DNA of 64,000 nucleotides from JBOZRQ01 sp050789255 (GCA_050789255.1 JBOZRQ010000020.1:1-64000), one strand, 5' to 3'; numbered from the stretch's first letter, positions 37,931 through 47,799 are shown. Numbers and translations are program-made. The notes: a model not told the origin generated them from the letters alone.

Positions 37931-38758
37931 TCAGTCCTTGATGTCGGCCGTCATGACCTTGCGGACCGTATCGTAGCCGACCTTATACCCCAGGGACTCG
38001 TAGACGGCCCGCAGTTCGCCGACCGTCCGTCCATCGATGTTCCGGGCGCCGCACACGAAGGGCTTGCCGTTGACCATGATGGCCCCGGCGGGAATCTCTG
38101 GTCCCTTCTCCTCAAGTTGCAGGGCGCCCGCAATGGCGTCGCCGATCACCCGGGTGAGGGCAGGAATGAAGTGCTCCGACCTGGCCGCTTGAACATCCAT
38201 GGCGTTGGTCCCATGGAAGCACTCAACCAGGAGGGCGGCGCCCGCCGTGTACCTCAGAACGCCGAAGTCGGCGCAGGCGATCCCCTCGGGGTCACCGAAT
38301 GACCTCCAAGGGATGCCGTATGTGGCCAGGAAGCTCCGCAGGGGCCCGACCACCCGCCGGGCGACGTCGATGGTCTTGGGGTCCGAGTGGTTGCCTGTGG
38401 CCGGCAGCCAGGTGAGCTCGCCGTTGTCTGCCCGCTTCCTCGTCCAGATCCAGAGTGACCCGCCCCGGACTTCGGGATTGCCGGTGCCGTCATGGTGCAT
38501 CGACACCAGGAGATCGGCTCGGGAGCCATTGGCACGGTCGGCTCGCCGCCGGAGTTCCTCGTCGAGGTTCCCTGTCGGAGATAGGGCTGTGTCGGCGCCC
38601 TGGTGGGTGTAGATGACCTTGCAGTTGAAATGGGCGCCCAGGTAGTCCCCGAGCGCCTTGGCGGCCTGCCAGTTGAACTGAGCCTCAGGGATACCGTCGA
38701 CGGCAATCCGTCCGGGGTCCCATCCGCCGTGACCAGGGTCGATGACGATGGTCTTCAT
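37931..38758 (-). CDS. N-acetylmuramoyl-L-alanine amidase with stalk domain (endolysin)
   Basis: 275 residues. Amidase_3 domain (~1-205): IVIDPGHGGWDPG with His10, RRADRANGSRADLLVSMHHD with zinc-binding His, and AALLVECFHG with the catalytic Glu. The C-terminal ~55 residues (IMVNGKPFVCGARNIDGRTV, LRAVYESLGYKVGYD) form a stalk/copper amine oxidase N-like domain, suited to wall binding. It cuts the amide bond between muramic acid and the peptide stem. No signal peptide, so release depends on a holin. Confidence 0.88.
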   Translation of the reverse strand: MKTIVIDPGHGGWDPGRIAVDGIPEAQFNWQAAKALGDYLGAHFNCKVIYTHQGADTALSPTGNLDEELRRRADRANGSRADLLVSMHHDGTGNPEVRGGSLWIWTRKRADNGELTWLPATGNHSDPKTIDVARRVVGPLRSFLATYGIPWRSFGDPEGIACADFGVLRYTAGAALLVECFHGTNAMDVQAARSEHFIPALTRVIGDAIAGALQLEEKGPEIPAGAIMVNGKPFVCGARNIDGRTVGELRAVYESLGYKVGYDTVRKVMTADIKD

Positions 38759-39165
38759 TACGGGTTCGCTCCTTTCAGGAGGGCGACGATGAAACCATAG
38801 GCAGCGAGCCCACCGGCCACAAGCCAGGGGCCGTATTCCTTGGTGAACTTGATGTACGGCTCCACTTTGCTGAAGGGACCGGAGGGCGGTGGCTTACTGC
38901 CCGAGTTCAGCCGCTCCTCCACGTTGGCGAGCCGTTTCTCGAGCTTGCTGAATCGTTCATCGCCGTGGGTGAGCCGCTCCTCGATCTTTCCGACCTTGAC
39001 CGCCGTGTCCTCCAGGGTGGCCTGAACATCGTGCTGGCTGTCGACGATCTCCACCAGACGCGCATTAACCTGCTCCATGTTGCCGGCCAACGCGCCCACG
39101 TGCCGGGCCATGTCGACCATGGCCTCCAATGCCTTGCTACCCGAGCCACGGCTTTCATCATCCAC
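38758..39165 (-). CDS. Coiled-coil protein with C-terminal membrane helix (XhlA-like)
   Basis: About 135 residues; GTG 39165 is chosen because AGGGAGGGG lies ~10 bases upstream, ATG 39174 is possible. A long heptad coiled coil (~20-90, e.g. MEQVNARLVEIVDSQHDVQA, RFSKLEKRLANVEERL) is followed by a C-terminal membrane helix (GPWLVAGGLAAYGFIVALL). This is the XhlA layout of a haemolysin/holin helper, next to the amidase gene. Likely part of the lysis unit. Confidence 0.72.
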   Translation of the reverse strand: MDDESRGSGSKALEAMVDMARHVGALAGNMEQVNARLVEIVDSQHDVQATLEDTAVKVGKIEERLTHGDERFSKLEKRLANVEERLNSGSKPPPSGPFSKVEPYIKFTKEYGPWLVAGGLAAYGFIVALLKGANP

Positions 39166-39279
39166 GGCGACCATCCCCTCCCTCAATTTCCACCAGAATC
39201 AGCAGGAGGTACGAAACCCGTACCGAATTCGAAACCCCGCAGCAAATCGGCGGGCGGTGCCACTAACACCACCCAAAGA

Positions 39280-39307
39280 GGGGGAACTGATTCCACCCAG
39301 TTCCCCC
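39280..39307 (-). terminator. Terminator-like hairpin
   Basis: GGGGGAACT (39280-39288) pairs with AGTTCCCCC (39299-39307); on the minus strand CTCTTTG follows. Separates the peptidase gene from the lysis genes. Confidence 0.7.
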
Positions 39308-39328
39308 AGCTGCTCACCGTTGGCCGCC

Positions 39329-40525
39329 CTATGAGGCGGCGTTTTTCATGATCGTGATGGTCTGGTTGTTCTGGTTCCACTCCACGGTGAACCCGAATGC
39401 TTCCCCGAGGAAACGCAGTGGGACCATGGTCCGACTCGTTTCCACGTCGATCCAGGGTGCCACGTCCAGCAACGCCGGTGTGTCATTCACCCTGGCCACC
39501 CGAACGCCGGGCTCCATGGTGACCACCGCGCCTTCGTGCTTGACCCCGACCTGATTGGCCACCTCGCTGTACCATACCTCGGCGCCGAATGCCTCAGATA
39601 CAGCCCGGAGTGGTACGAACGTCCGGCCATCCTTGATGACCGGCTCGGCGTCCATCCAGAGCTTGTCCACCCGGCGTGCCCCGTCTTCGTCCCACCAGGT
39701 GCGGACCATCTCCCGGCTGTTCACGGCCAGGCTTACCCACTGGCTCACTGGATGGGAGTCGACCACTGACCACATCTCGTACAGGCCCGGGTAGTCAACC
39801 GGGATCCGGCAGCGTCCCTGGTTTCCCCAGCCGGTGCCCCAGGAGTTCTGCACCTCCAGCCAGACCCTGCCTGCGTCGTCGGTGAGATAGCCATCGACCA
39901 TCATGGCGTGGTATCCGACCAGTTCGGGGCTGCCCTCTTGGAAGTGCTCCTTTGGCTCCTCGAGCGCGCTTCCGTCCGGCATGAGCCAACTCATGGCGAA
40001 CCGCTGCGTGACCGCCGTGGCGATCAGCACGGGGCTCTGCCCGACGGCCAGGGCCGTCATGACGTCCTGGGCGGTGTTGCACCGGACGTAGTAGCGTACC
40101 CGCTGGGGGCGGGCCGCTTCGTCGGCCTGGGCCTTGCCTGTCAGGTAGGCAGCCGTGCACTGGCCGAAGGTACCGACCTGGTTGAACACGGAAGCCGGCG
40201 GAATGCCTCGCTTCAGGAGCGTTTCCAGGGCCTCCCTTGGAAACATGCCCTCTCCCTGCCAGTGGTCTGGCTCCCGGGAGGCGTAGATGTAGCCGTTAGC
40301 CATTGGCTCGTGCTTGCCGCGCTCCAGCCACTCCTGGAGTTCTTTGATCTCTCGGATGGAGAAGTCCACGCACATGTCGGTGTTGCCCTGGTTGTAGATC
40401 GGCAACTGGACCGGCAGGCGGAAAGACCGAGGGAGCGGAGCGGCAGCTGCGATGAATCCTTTCAGAGGATAGTCCCTGACATCAGGCGGGGACGGGCGGG
40501 CGCCCATGGAGCGAATGACGGACAT
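39329..40525 (-). CDS. Papain-like (C1) cysteine peptidase with stalk domain
   Basis: 398 residues. C1 catalytic set: Cys52 in YNQGNTDMCVDFS, His206 in GYHAMMVDGYL and Asn227 in VQNSWGTGWGNQG. The papain helix normally reads CWAF; here CVDF. The C-terminal ~90 residues (MDAEPVIKDGRTFVPLRAVS, TSRTMVPLRFLGEAFGFTVE) are a stalk/copper amine oxidase N-like domain. The gene lies just after the tail genes and before the lysis unit, so the protein may be a virion- or wall-associated peptidase. No signal peptide is present. Confidence 0.82.
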   Translation of the reverse strand: MSVIRSMGARPSPPDVRDYPLKGFIAAAAPLPRSFRLPVQLPIYNQGNTDMCVDFSIREIKELQEWLERGKHEPMANGYIYASREPDHWQGEGMFPREALETLLKRGIPPASVFNQVGTFGQCTAAYLTGKAQADEAARPQRVRYYVRCNTAQDVMTALAVGQSPVLIATAVTQRFAMSWLMPDGSALEEPKEHFQEGSPELVGYHAMMVDGYLTDDAGRVWLEVQNSWGTGWGNQGRCRIPVDYPGLYEMWSVVDSHPVSQWVSLAVNSREMVRTWWDEDGARRVDKLWMDAEPVIKDGRTFVPLRAVSEAFGAEVWYSEVANQVGVKHEGAVVTMEPGVRVARVNDTPALLDVAPWIDVETSRTMVPLRFLGEAFGFTVEWNQNNQTITIMKNAAS

Positions 40526-40555
40526 ACACTAGACCCCTTTCATGGGCATGGCGAA

Positions 40556-40576
40556 GGGCGCCCGTACTGGGCGCCC
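40556..40576 (-). terminator. GGGCGCCC double-palindrome hairpin
   Basis: GGGCGCCC at 40556-40563 and 40569-40576 with a 5-base loop; on the minus strand TTCGCCATG follows. Lies between the tail gene at 40579 and the peptidase gene. Confidence 0.6.
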
Positions 40577-40578
40577 TC

Positions 40579-40923
40579 TTAGAGCCTGTGGGTCACTCGC
40601 CACACGTTCGAGGTCAGCGAGTCGCGCATGACCCACACATAGTCACCGGCGGATACGGTGAGCCCTCGAACAATCGGGCACCACACGTAGTCGGCGGCTG
40701 TGTTCTCGCCCGATAGCCAGACTGCCGCCTCGCCGTTCGTGATGGTGTCGCCGTTGGGACTGGTGTAGTTCCGAAACGGCGTAATGCCGATGACGGCTGA
40801 CGTGCAGATGCGGGCCGAACGAGCGAGGATAAGTCCGCCAATGGCCTCCCGTACCTTTGTGTCGACCTCTTCGGTGATCATGGCCCCGAGTGCTTCGGCT
40901 TGGGCATGTGTCAGGTTAAGCAA
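40579..40923 (-). CDS. Small tail-associated protein
   Basis: 114 residues from TTG 40923, overlapping the end of the gene before. An N-terminal helix (AQAEALGAMITEEVDTKVRE) and a beta-rich body (GDTITNGEAAVWLSG, GLTVSAGDYVWVM). Position suggests a minor tail or baseplate part; no family recognised. Confidence 0.6.
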   Translation of the reverse strand: MLNLTHAQAEALGAMITEEVDTKVREAIGGLILARSARICTSAVIGITPFRNYTSPNGDTITNGEAAVWLSGENTAADYVWCPIVRGLTVSAGDYVWVMRDSLTSNVWRVTHRL

Positions 40924-42130
40924 GCTTTCTCACCTTCCATCCCTCGGCCTCCATGACGCCGGCATTACCCAGGTCGATGGTGTACGACAGTAGTTGGTAC
41001 TTTCCGCTGATGTCGGCCTGGCTCTCCACGACCTCGATGACGTCCCACGGCTCCAAAGCGGGGTTTTCCACGATCCGCATTGGAACTCGCTCCTGATAGG
41101 ACAGCAGCCGCCGCAGTTCGTAGTTGGCCCGTGCCGTGGCCTCGCCTGCCGTATGGATCAGGTCGTCCTGCTGGCCGCCCTTCCACTCCTCCAGTAGCCA
41201 GTCGATCCGCCCGGTGTAGGTCAGAGAGTTTGGGTTGCTGTCCGAGACCGTCACCACGCCCGGTGCACTCCGGGAGGACCCGAAGTACACCCGCACGGCG
41301 TTTCGGAGGCTGAGCAGGTCCATGGACAGTCGGGCGCCAACCAACTGCGACGGCCCCTCGGTTGTCGGCTTGACCGCCCACACGGCAGGCAAGTTCTCAA
41401 TGTCGGGGCCGGGGTCCACCGCCAGAGTGAGGCGCCCCGTAGGGTCATAGTACAGCCGGGTGATCGCATCGTTGGGCTCAGGCAGGGAGTTGATACGCTG
41501 CCCGGCCTCCCACGGACTGTCCTGAGCGGTGAATGGCTGGTCGTATGGGATCGTGGCCGTGCTTAGTGGGGTTAGATTGAACAGGGTCTCGCTCCATGCC
41601 TGGGCAATGGTCTGAATCGCAGCAACCTTCGTCACGCCCTGGCTGATGCGAATGGCGTTCTGAAACACGCCCCGGGGCCTCTTATTGGCGAGGCAGGTCT
41701 TGTCCCCTGCCTGCAGGTGTATGATGCGCTGGCCGCCGGTGGCGTCGATCTCGGGCTGCCCATTGAGGACGAACACCCCCTGGGGCCAGGTGACGTACTG
41801 ACCGGACCCCCAGGGGGCAGGAATCTTGTAGCCCTTGTACACCTTGAAGTACTTGTCAAGGTCAATCAGCCCGCCCGGCCCGACCGTTACCTCGTGGTTG
41901 GGGTCGGCAAGTTGAAGTGAAAGCGTCCGGAGGACCTCCGAAGAGGTATCCACCCGGACGCTTCCGCTTGTGATGGCGAGCGTTTCTCCGTCGAGGAGAT
42001 CGTCGGCCGTAGTCTCGATGACCTTCACGATTTCACCCGTGGACTTCTTGACGATCTCCAGGCGGGTCGACACCTCACGCTCCGTGGCTTCCTGGAGAAA
42101 GGCTTTCTGCCCATCTGTGAGGGTCAACAC
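40916..42130 (-). CDS. Tail hub/baseplate-like protein
   Basis: 404 residues. Beta-rich with regularly spaced DGE/TSGSVRVDTSSEV and ISGKYQLLSYTIDL segments, a pattern of siphovirus tail-hub proteins of the Gp37-like/DUF5047-like type. It follows the giant tail protein and precedes the small tail gene. It likely binds the tail tip to the fibre. Confidence 0.68.
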   Translation of the reverse strand: MLTLTDGQKAFLQEATEREVSTRLEIVKKSTGEIVKVIETTADDLLDGETLAITSGSVRVDTSSEVLRTLSLQLADPNHEVTVGPGGLIDLDKYFKVYKGYKIPAPWGSGQYVTWPQGVFVLNGQPEIDATGGQRIIHLQAGDKTCLANKRPRGVFQNAIRISQGVTKVAAIQTIAQAWSETLFNLTPLSTATIPYDQPFTAQDSPWEAGQRINSLPEPNDAITRLYYDPTGRLTLAVDPGPDIENLPAVWAVKPTTEGPSQLVGARLSMDLLSLRNAVRVYFGSSRSAPGVVTVSDSNPNSLTYTGRIDWLLEEWKGGQQDDLIHTAGEATARANYELRRLLSYQERVPMRIVENPALEPWDVIEVVESQADISGKYQLLSYTIDLGNAGVMEAEGWKVRKLA

Positions 42131-45100
42131 TTAGGGCACGCCCCCTTTCTCCTTAAAGTGCACGTTGACCACCAACGGGTTGTTGACCATGTTGCGGACG
42201 TACTGCACCTTCGGTGGTTCCAGAATCCCCCGCCAGACATCACCGTCCGTGGTGCACAGGTACCCCTGCTTGAACATTAGGTCCTCAAACCGCTGGCGCC
42301 ACTGCTGCTTGGTCAGATTGATGTTGCTCTGTGGTGTGGCGTCAGCCCCGTCCACGAAGGTAGCCTGAATGTCGATCTCCTTTCGCTTCCGACCGCCGAT
42401 GAAGTGATAGGTACCAGGTCCCCGGGTATCGACCTCGGTGAAGGCGACTCCGGGGTCAAGGTTTGCTTGCCGGTCGTAGCCGAACAGGATGGGGTTGGCT
42501 GGGTCATCCTTGGGTACGAACGACCACAGAGAGCGGGTGATAGAGGCGCTTACAGGGCTGCTGGCTGTTTCCGTGCCGTTCGACCCGAGAGCGACGACGC
42601 GGTACTCGTAGTTCGCACCACTGCCGGCGATGTAGTCCGTGTAGGTCTCCATCTGGGAGCCCGTGGCGGTGTCTGCGGCCTCGTTGACGGTGGCCAGGGA
42701 CGTGTAGTCGGTGGCTCCCTGGAGGCGCCGGTCGATCCGGTACTGGCCGTTGTGGATGCTGTTCTGGTTGCCTGCCTCCAGATCCCCGTTGAACTTGGCG
42801 ATCAGGGTACAGTTCTCGGGGGCGGGGACATTCGACCAGTCGGGTTCGGAGGTGAGGGCACGCCACGCAGCCTTCTGGGCGCTCGTGAGTTCGACATTCC
42901 AGATGCAAAGGGCGTCATAGACCAGGCCAGTGCCCTGGAGGAGGCCCGTGTAGGCTGATCCCATGTACAGGCTGGAACCTAGTGTAGTCGGCCCCCTGGT
43001 CACGCCCAGGCTCGTCTGAGGCACCCCGCCATTTGCCATGAGGCTCAGACCGGACGGTCCCCAGGAGAAGATTAGGTCGTTCCAACCGGCCTGCACGCTG
43101 ACCGTGTTGGTCTGAACGTTGGTGGTGCCATTACCGACGAGCAGTTGCAGTTGGCTCATGGTGCCCCAGAGCACGAGGCGCTGGTTGTTACTCCCCCCGT
43201 AGCAGTCGATGGGATACCATGAGATGCTGTTGTTCGTGGCCGGAATATTGACGTGGAGCGCAATGGTGCCCTGCTCTGCGTTGAGGATGTTGGCGCTGGG
43301 GAAGGTCGTAGTCTCGGCGGCCCGGGTGGTGCCTGGCGGGATGTAGCTGGCGCAATAAGCCTTGGCCTCAATCTGCGGCCGCATGACCGTAAAGTCGAGC
43401 GAGTCGCCAGCAGTCGGGGCGTTGATCAGGATTTGCACCTGGGATACGCCGTTGCCAACCCTGTTCTCGATTTTGACCTGCTTCCAGCCATCCGCCTGCG
43501 TGGCCACGACGTTTCCGCCGAGGTTCTGCTGGACTGTGACATTGACAGCGGTGTTGACCTTGATCCAGAGTTGGGTCGAATAGGGTGTGCCATTTGCCGA
43601 GGTACCAACGGTATAGAAATACTTCAGGGCGTTCGCACCACCGGTTGTTTGCACCCGGTAGGCAGCGGTTCCCCCGAATGGGTCGCTCTGGTTGCCGGTG
43701 ACGGTCACTGTGGACCCCTGGTAGGTCTGCCAGCCGGTCTGGAAGTTCTCCGCCCCGGCCGACAGAATGTTAGCCGAGCCTTCTTCGACCGTGATGCCGA
43801 GGCCCGAGCCTCCCAGCATCCAAGACAGGCAGACCGTGTTCTGCTCGAACTGCATAGCATCGAACAGACCGTAGTCCGCTGTCGACGGCAGGTTGACATA
43901 CAGCCTAACGTGAGCTGTTACGGCAGTCGAAGGCGCGGTCTTGTTTTCCAGCTTGGCCAGCACCCAAGCTCCAGGCAGAATGGACGTCATGCCGGTGCTG
44001 TCCTCGGCGCCGATCTGCGCACCAGCAGAGTCTCGCCACGAAATCGCCAGGGCGTATTGACCGGCTGCACTGAAGCGGACTTGGGACTGCACCGAGTAGG
44101 GTTTGCCTGGCTGCACCGGTATGCCTGACAGGAAAGCCCACTGGTTTGTGTTGGCGGAAGTTGGGCTGACCTGCAAGCTGGCAGTGCCAGCGTAACCTAG
44201 ACCGGTGTTGCGACTGATGTTCGCACTGCTCGCCGACGCTCCGGTGAGGTCCGTTTCCCAGGTAGACTGGTTCGCGGTTAGCAGGTTCTGACACCGACCC
44301 GGTGCATACCGGGGGACGTTCGCCAGGTAGTAGTTGAAGGTCACGTTGAGCATCACGTAGTCGGTGTAGATGGTGCTAGCGATGGTGCCGTCGCTCGGGT
44401 AGGTGGAGTGGGCGAGCACGTGGACAAAGCCGTTGGCGTCGATACTGTGGGTGATGTTGCCGGAGATGGTTGCGTTGGTGAAGGTGACTGATGCAGGAGA
44501 ACTGGCGCCGTTTGAGCCGCAGTTGACCCAGGCGCTCGTGTTGCTGTTCCATCCCTTGACGACCGCGCCGTTAGTACTAACGCCACCATTGGAACCAACG
44601 CCATACCCGACCCACATCACTGCGATCGCCGTGACGTTGTTCTTCAGGTCCGTAACGGTCCACGTCGACGGGATCTTACCAGCCCGCTTCAGGGCGGTGA
44701 GAAGGTCTAAAGAGAAAAGCATCTGCCCGTATTGACCATTCACCGAAGACCCCGCACCGTAGAAACTACCGTCCTGAGACAGCACAGCGGCATAGGTGGG
44801 TAGTTCAGATGTGAAAGCTGTGGGGTTGTCAAAGGTGTTTGCCGCCCGCTGCTTTGCCACGTGCGGGTTCGCCGTCGTGCTCCCGGCGACCTTGCCCGTG
44901 AAGTCCATCAACTGGGTATCCGGGATGGCGCTGGCTCGCGTGAAGGTCGCAGAGACCTGCTTGCCCCGCTGCCACTTCACCTTGATGGCGGCAATCGCCG
45001 CGTCCCCGGCCGCCGTTAGGTTCTTCACCTGCAGAGGCGTCAGGAACGACGTGGTGACGTCCACGGTGACCCAGGGGGACTCTACCCCGTCATAGGTTCG

Positions 45101-47500
45101 GGTCCGGGCCGCCAGCCGATAGGTCGTGCTGTTCACTAGGCCGGTCAGGGTCCGGGAGAACGGGGAGGCCGAGGACGTGACCCAGCCCGTATCCGTGATC
45201 GGTGTGGTGGTGCCGGGAGTGCCGCCCGCGGGCAGTAACTGCACCTGGTGGGCGCCGACCACAGCACCGCCGGTCTGCGCATACGTGCCGACGACAGTGG
45301 CGCTGCTGGTGTTGATCGTGCCCGCTGCGGGGTTGGTGATGGCGGTGGTTGGCCGTGAGCGAGCCTTCCAGGGGGCGTAGGAGGACCATGCACCCCACAG
45401 GCCACCGGCGTCCTTGAACCGGATGCGCCAGGTACCGGAGGTGTCGGCCGTGAAAGTGGCCGCGGCGACGTTGAACGAGAATGGTGTGCCCATGTTGCCC
45501 GAGGCCGTGAACACCCCCGAGATCCCGGCGATCTGGGCGCCCAGGGCGTCGCGGAAATCCGTCTCGTACTGGGTGAAGGTGTCGGAAGGGTCCGAGTCGG
45601 TCGGCGTCGCCGTCCAGGTGCTGATCTCCGATGCCACAAAGGCGTCTGTGGCCGTGGGTGCGCTGGAGGACTTCACTGACAGGTTCGTGGGCGCCGTTGG
45701 GGCGTTGTTGAGGGTGATGCGGGCGTGGTTGACGGAGTATGGGGCGATCGAGCCGGTCGAGTAGAGGACGTCGATATACAGCGAGTTCGTGGTGCGGCGC
45801 ACCGACACATCCCGGGCGGTGGCATCGGCCACCAGGTTGATCACCGAGCCCCACGTGGCCGAAGCGGCGGTGTACTTGACGTAACCCACACCGCTTGCGT
45901 AGGTGAAGACGACATAGATGTCATCCCCGTTGCAGACAACACCAACGCTGGTCGGCGTGATCGACGGGATGCCGGTCAGGTCGGTCCAGCCGCCGCCACT
46001 TGCCCGGCGCACCACCTTGATGGTGTTGTCGGTGGACTTTTTGTACACGGCCACTCGCCGGTTCTGGGAGTCGATGGCCTGGCTCAGAATGCCGCCTGCG
46101 GCGTGGTTGGACTCGTCCACGGCCTCCTCGGCGGCCCATGTCCAGGAGCCAGAGGAGTATGTGGCCTGCTGATACCGCATCCCCAGGCCGACCCCGACGC
46201 CGCCAGACGTCCACAGCACGCCAACGACCTTGTTCGGGTCGATGCAGATTTTGGGGTAGACGTGGACACCCATGCCGTAGCTGCCGGAGTTCATTTGCCC
46301 GCCATCGGTGGAGATAACACCGCCAGCGGTGATGTTGACTCGGTAGACCAGGCACTGGTTGATTGAGACGTTGACGACGCTCAGTGCAATCCAGGCCTTC
46401 CAGCCTGTCCCCTCGGAGTGAACCTCGATGTCGGGGTACTGGCCGCCTGAGTATATATCCTGCTGCGTTGACCAGGTGTAGCTGGTCCGGGCGACATTCG
46501 GCACGCCGCGGACGTAATGCACCCACTGGTTGGTCCCCGAGTTGTAGGCGGCGATGTGGATGTTCTCACTGGGATCCAGGGTTACCGACCCGTTGATGAA
46601 CTGCCCGAACGACGGGACAATCGTGGCGCCCGCGCTGGGGACCTGCCATGTTGCACCGCCGTCATCCGAATAGCGGCAGGCGAGGCTGCTGTTGTCGTAG
46701 TAGACGGCCAGCAGCACACCATTGCTGGGGAACCGAACGATCTTGGTCTGCGAGCTTGGCGCCGTGGCTGACGAAGCGTTGGTCGCCACCACGGTCGGGT
46801 CAACGACTACGGGATAGTCGGCGGCCTCCAGCGACTGCATCCACCACACCGGGACCGTCTCATAGATCTGCAGGTTGCCGGTGAGTTCATCGGTGACCAG
46901 GCGGTACCGACCTGCGCACACGTGGCCCTGTGCGGTCCTCGCCCAGATGCGCTCCAGGCGCATCACCGGGTTGAACTCGGCGTCGACCACGGTGAGGTCG
47001 CCAGCGGTCCACATGCCGTCAACGAACGGCTGCCCGTTGATCAGGATCGTCATCCCCGGGGGCACGATGAGCGGGCCGTGAACGGCCAGGTAGACCCGCT
47101 CCAAGTCGACGAACAACTCGGGGTCTGGATCCGGCAGCGGGGCCAGAATCCGCACACGTCGTTTCGTCCTGTCGCCCTTGATCTCGTATTCGACCTCGTA
47201 GGGGGCGCCCTCGGGGGCGTATCGGGCGATGGCGCCCTGGTCGGTCTCCTCGTCAGGGTCGATGATTTGCAGCGGCGCCGGTGCCACTGCGGCGAGTACC
47301 TGGTGGTTCCCGTCCGTGTCGACGTAGGTAACGGTGCCTGTGGCGTACTGCAGGGCCTTCCCGGCCACCTCGGCGCGGAGGAGTTCCTCGGCAGACAAAT
47401 CAGCCGCCAGGGTTGACCGGATGGCGCCCGTATCGGCTACCGCTGGCCCTTCGGGTTGCGGGTAGAGCTTGAGGTCTGGTTTGTGGACGACAGACGCCAT
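42131..47500 (-). CDS. Giant modular tail protein (host recognition)
   Basis: 1789 residues. The N-terminal ~230 residues look like an attachment domain. Residues ~235-600 contain repeats such as VRFPSNGVLLAVYYDNSSLA and CRYSDDGGATWQV, similar to BNR/sialidase-type propeller strands. Then come fibronectin type III domains (e.g. NAPTAPTNLSVKSSSAPTA), long beta-rich carbohydrate-binding or jelly-roll-like stretches, a LamG/concanavalin-like region near 1480-1590 (LHVNIPATNNSISWYPIDC), another Fn3 domain, and a C-terminal baseplate-type domain (RKRKEIDIQATFVDG). It is the most likely receptor-binding or tail-spike protein. Confidence 0.8.
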   Translation of the reverse strand: MASVVHKPDLKLYPQPEGPAVADTGAIRSTLAADLSAEELLRAEVAGKALQYATGTVTYVDTDGNHQVLAAVAPAPLQIIDPDEETDQGAIARYAPEGAPYEVEYEIKGDRTKRRVRILAPLPDPDPELFVDLERVYLAVHGPLIVPPGMTILINGQPFVDGMWTAGDLTVVDAEFNPVMRLERIWARTAQGHVCAGRYRLVTDELTGNLQIYETVPVWWMQSLEAADYPVVVDPTVVATNASSATAPSSQTKIVRFPSNGVLLAVYYDNSSLACRYSDDGGATWQVPSAGATIVPSFGQFINGSVTLDPSENIHIAAYNSGTNQWVHYVRGVPNVARTSYTWSTQQDIYSGGQYPDIEVHSEGTGWKAWIALSVVNVSINQCLVYRVNITAGGVISTDGGQMNSGSYGMGVHVYPKICIDPNKVVGVLWTSGGVGVGLGMRYQQATYSSGSWTWAAEEAVDESNHAAGGILSQAIDSQNRRVAVYKKSTDNTIKVVRRASGGGWTDLTGIPSITPTSVGVVCNGDDIYVVFTYASGVGYVKYTAASATWGSVINLVADATARDVSVRRTTNSLYIDVLYSTGSIAPYSVNHARITLNNAPTAPTNLSVKSSSAPTATDAFVASEISTWTATPTDSDPSDTFTQYETDFRDALGAQIAGISGVFTASGNMGTPFSFNVAAATFTADTSGTWRIRFKDAGGLWGAWSSYAPWKARSRPTTAITNPAAGTINTSSATVVGTYAQTGGAVVGAHQVQLLPAGGTPGTTTPITDTGWVTSSASPFSRTLTGLVNSTTYRLAARTRTYDGVESPWVTVDVTTSFLTPLQVKNLTAAGDAAIAAIKVKWQRGKQVSATFTRASAIPDTQLMDFTGKVAGSTTANPHVAKQRAANTFDNPTAFTSELPTYAAVLSQDGSFYGAGSSVNGQYGQMLFSLDLLTALKRAGKIPSTWTVTDLKNNVTAIAVMWVGYGVGSNGGVSTNGAVVKGWNSNTSAWVNCGSNGASSPASVTFTNATISGNITHSIDANGFVHVLAHSTYPSDGTIASTIYTDYVMLNVTFNYYLANVPRYAPGRCQNLLTANQSTWETDLTGASASSANISRNTGLGYAGTASLQVSPTSANTNQWAFLSGIPVQPGKPYSVQSQVRFSAAGQYALAISWRDSAGAQIGAEDSTGMTSILPGAWVLAKLENKTAPSTAVTAHVRLYVNLPSTADYGLFDAMQFEQNTVCLSWMLGGSGLGITVEEGSANILSAGAENFQTGWQTYQGSTVTVTGNQSDPFGGTAAYRVQTTGGANALKYFYTVGTSANGTPYSTQLWIKVNTAVNVTVQQNLGGNVVATQADGWKQVKIENRVGNGVSQVQILINAPTAGDSLDFTVMRPQIEAKAYCASYIPPGTTRAAETTTFPSANILNAEQGTIALHVNIPATNNSISWYPIDCYGGSNNQRLVLWGTMSQLQLLVGNGTTNVQTNTVSVQAGWNDLIFSWGPSGLSLMANGGVPQTSLGVTRGPTTLGSSLYMGSAYTGLLQGTGLVYDALCIWNVELTSAQKAAWRALTSEPDWSNVPAPENCTLIAKFNGDLEAGNQNSIHNGQYRIDRRLQGATDYTSLATVNEAADTATGSQMETYTDYIAGSGANYEYRVVALGSNGTETASSPVSASITRSLWSFVPKDDPANPILFGYDRQANLDPGVAFTEVDTRGPGTYHFIGGRKRKEIDIQATFVDGADATPQSNINLTKQQWRQRFEDLMFKQGYLCTTDGDVWRGILEPPKVQYVRNMVNNPLVVNVHFKEKGGVP

Positions 47501-47799
47501 TTGGCTTTCACCTCCGGTCTATTGCCTTGGCCATTCTTGTGTGGGTTAGACTTACCACCGGGTCGGTCGAGCCGGCGGCCGCCGGGCAGGTCCCAGGTAT
47601 CGGGAAGCTCGTCCTCGGTGGCGGTCCGGCCTCCCTTGGTCCAGCGGCCGCGGGCAGGCTCGTGAATGACCGTCTCGGCCATCTGAGCGCTGGCCAGGGT
47701 AATACGCTTGGCCGCCTCCAGCAGCGGGGCGGCTTCGGCCTCGGGGCGGTTCGTGAGGTCGTGCAGGCGTCCGTTGACCTCGACAATCAGGCGGTGCAA
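47437..47799 (-). CDS. Small protein between tape measure and giant tail protein
   Basis: About 120 residues from TTG 47799 (GGGAGG upstream), overlapping the start of the giant tail gene by 64 bases. Helical N-terminal half (RLHDLTNRPEAEAAPLLEAA) and a basic, low-complexity C-terminus. The long overlap casts doubt on the C-terminal part. Function unknown. Confidence 0.5.
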   Translation of the reverse strand: MHRLIVEVNGRLHDLTNRPEAEAAPLLEAAKRITLASAQMAETVIHEPARGRWTKGGRTATEDELPDTWDLPGGRRLDRPGGKSNPHKNGQGNRPEVKAKWRLSSTNQTSSSTRNPKGQR

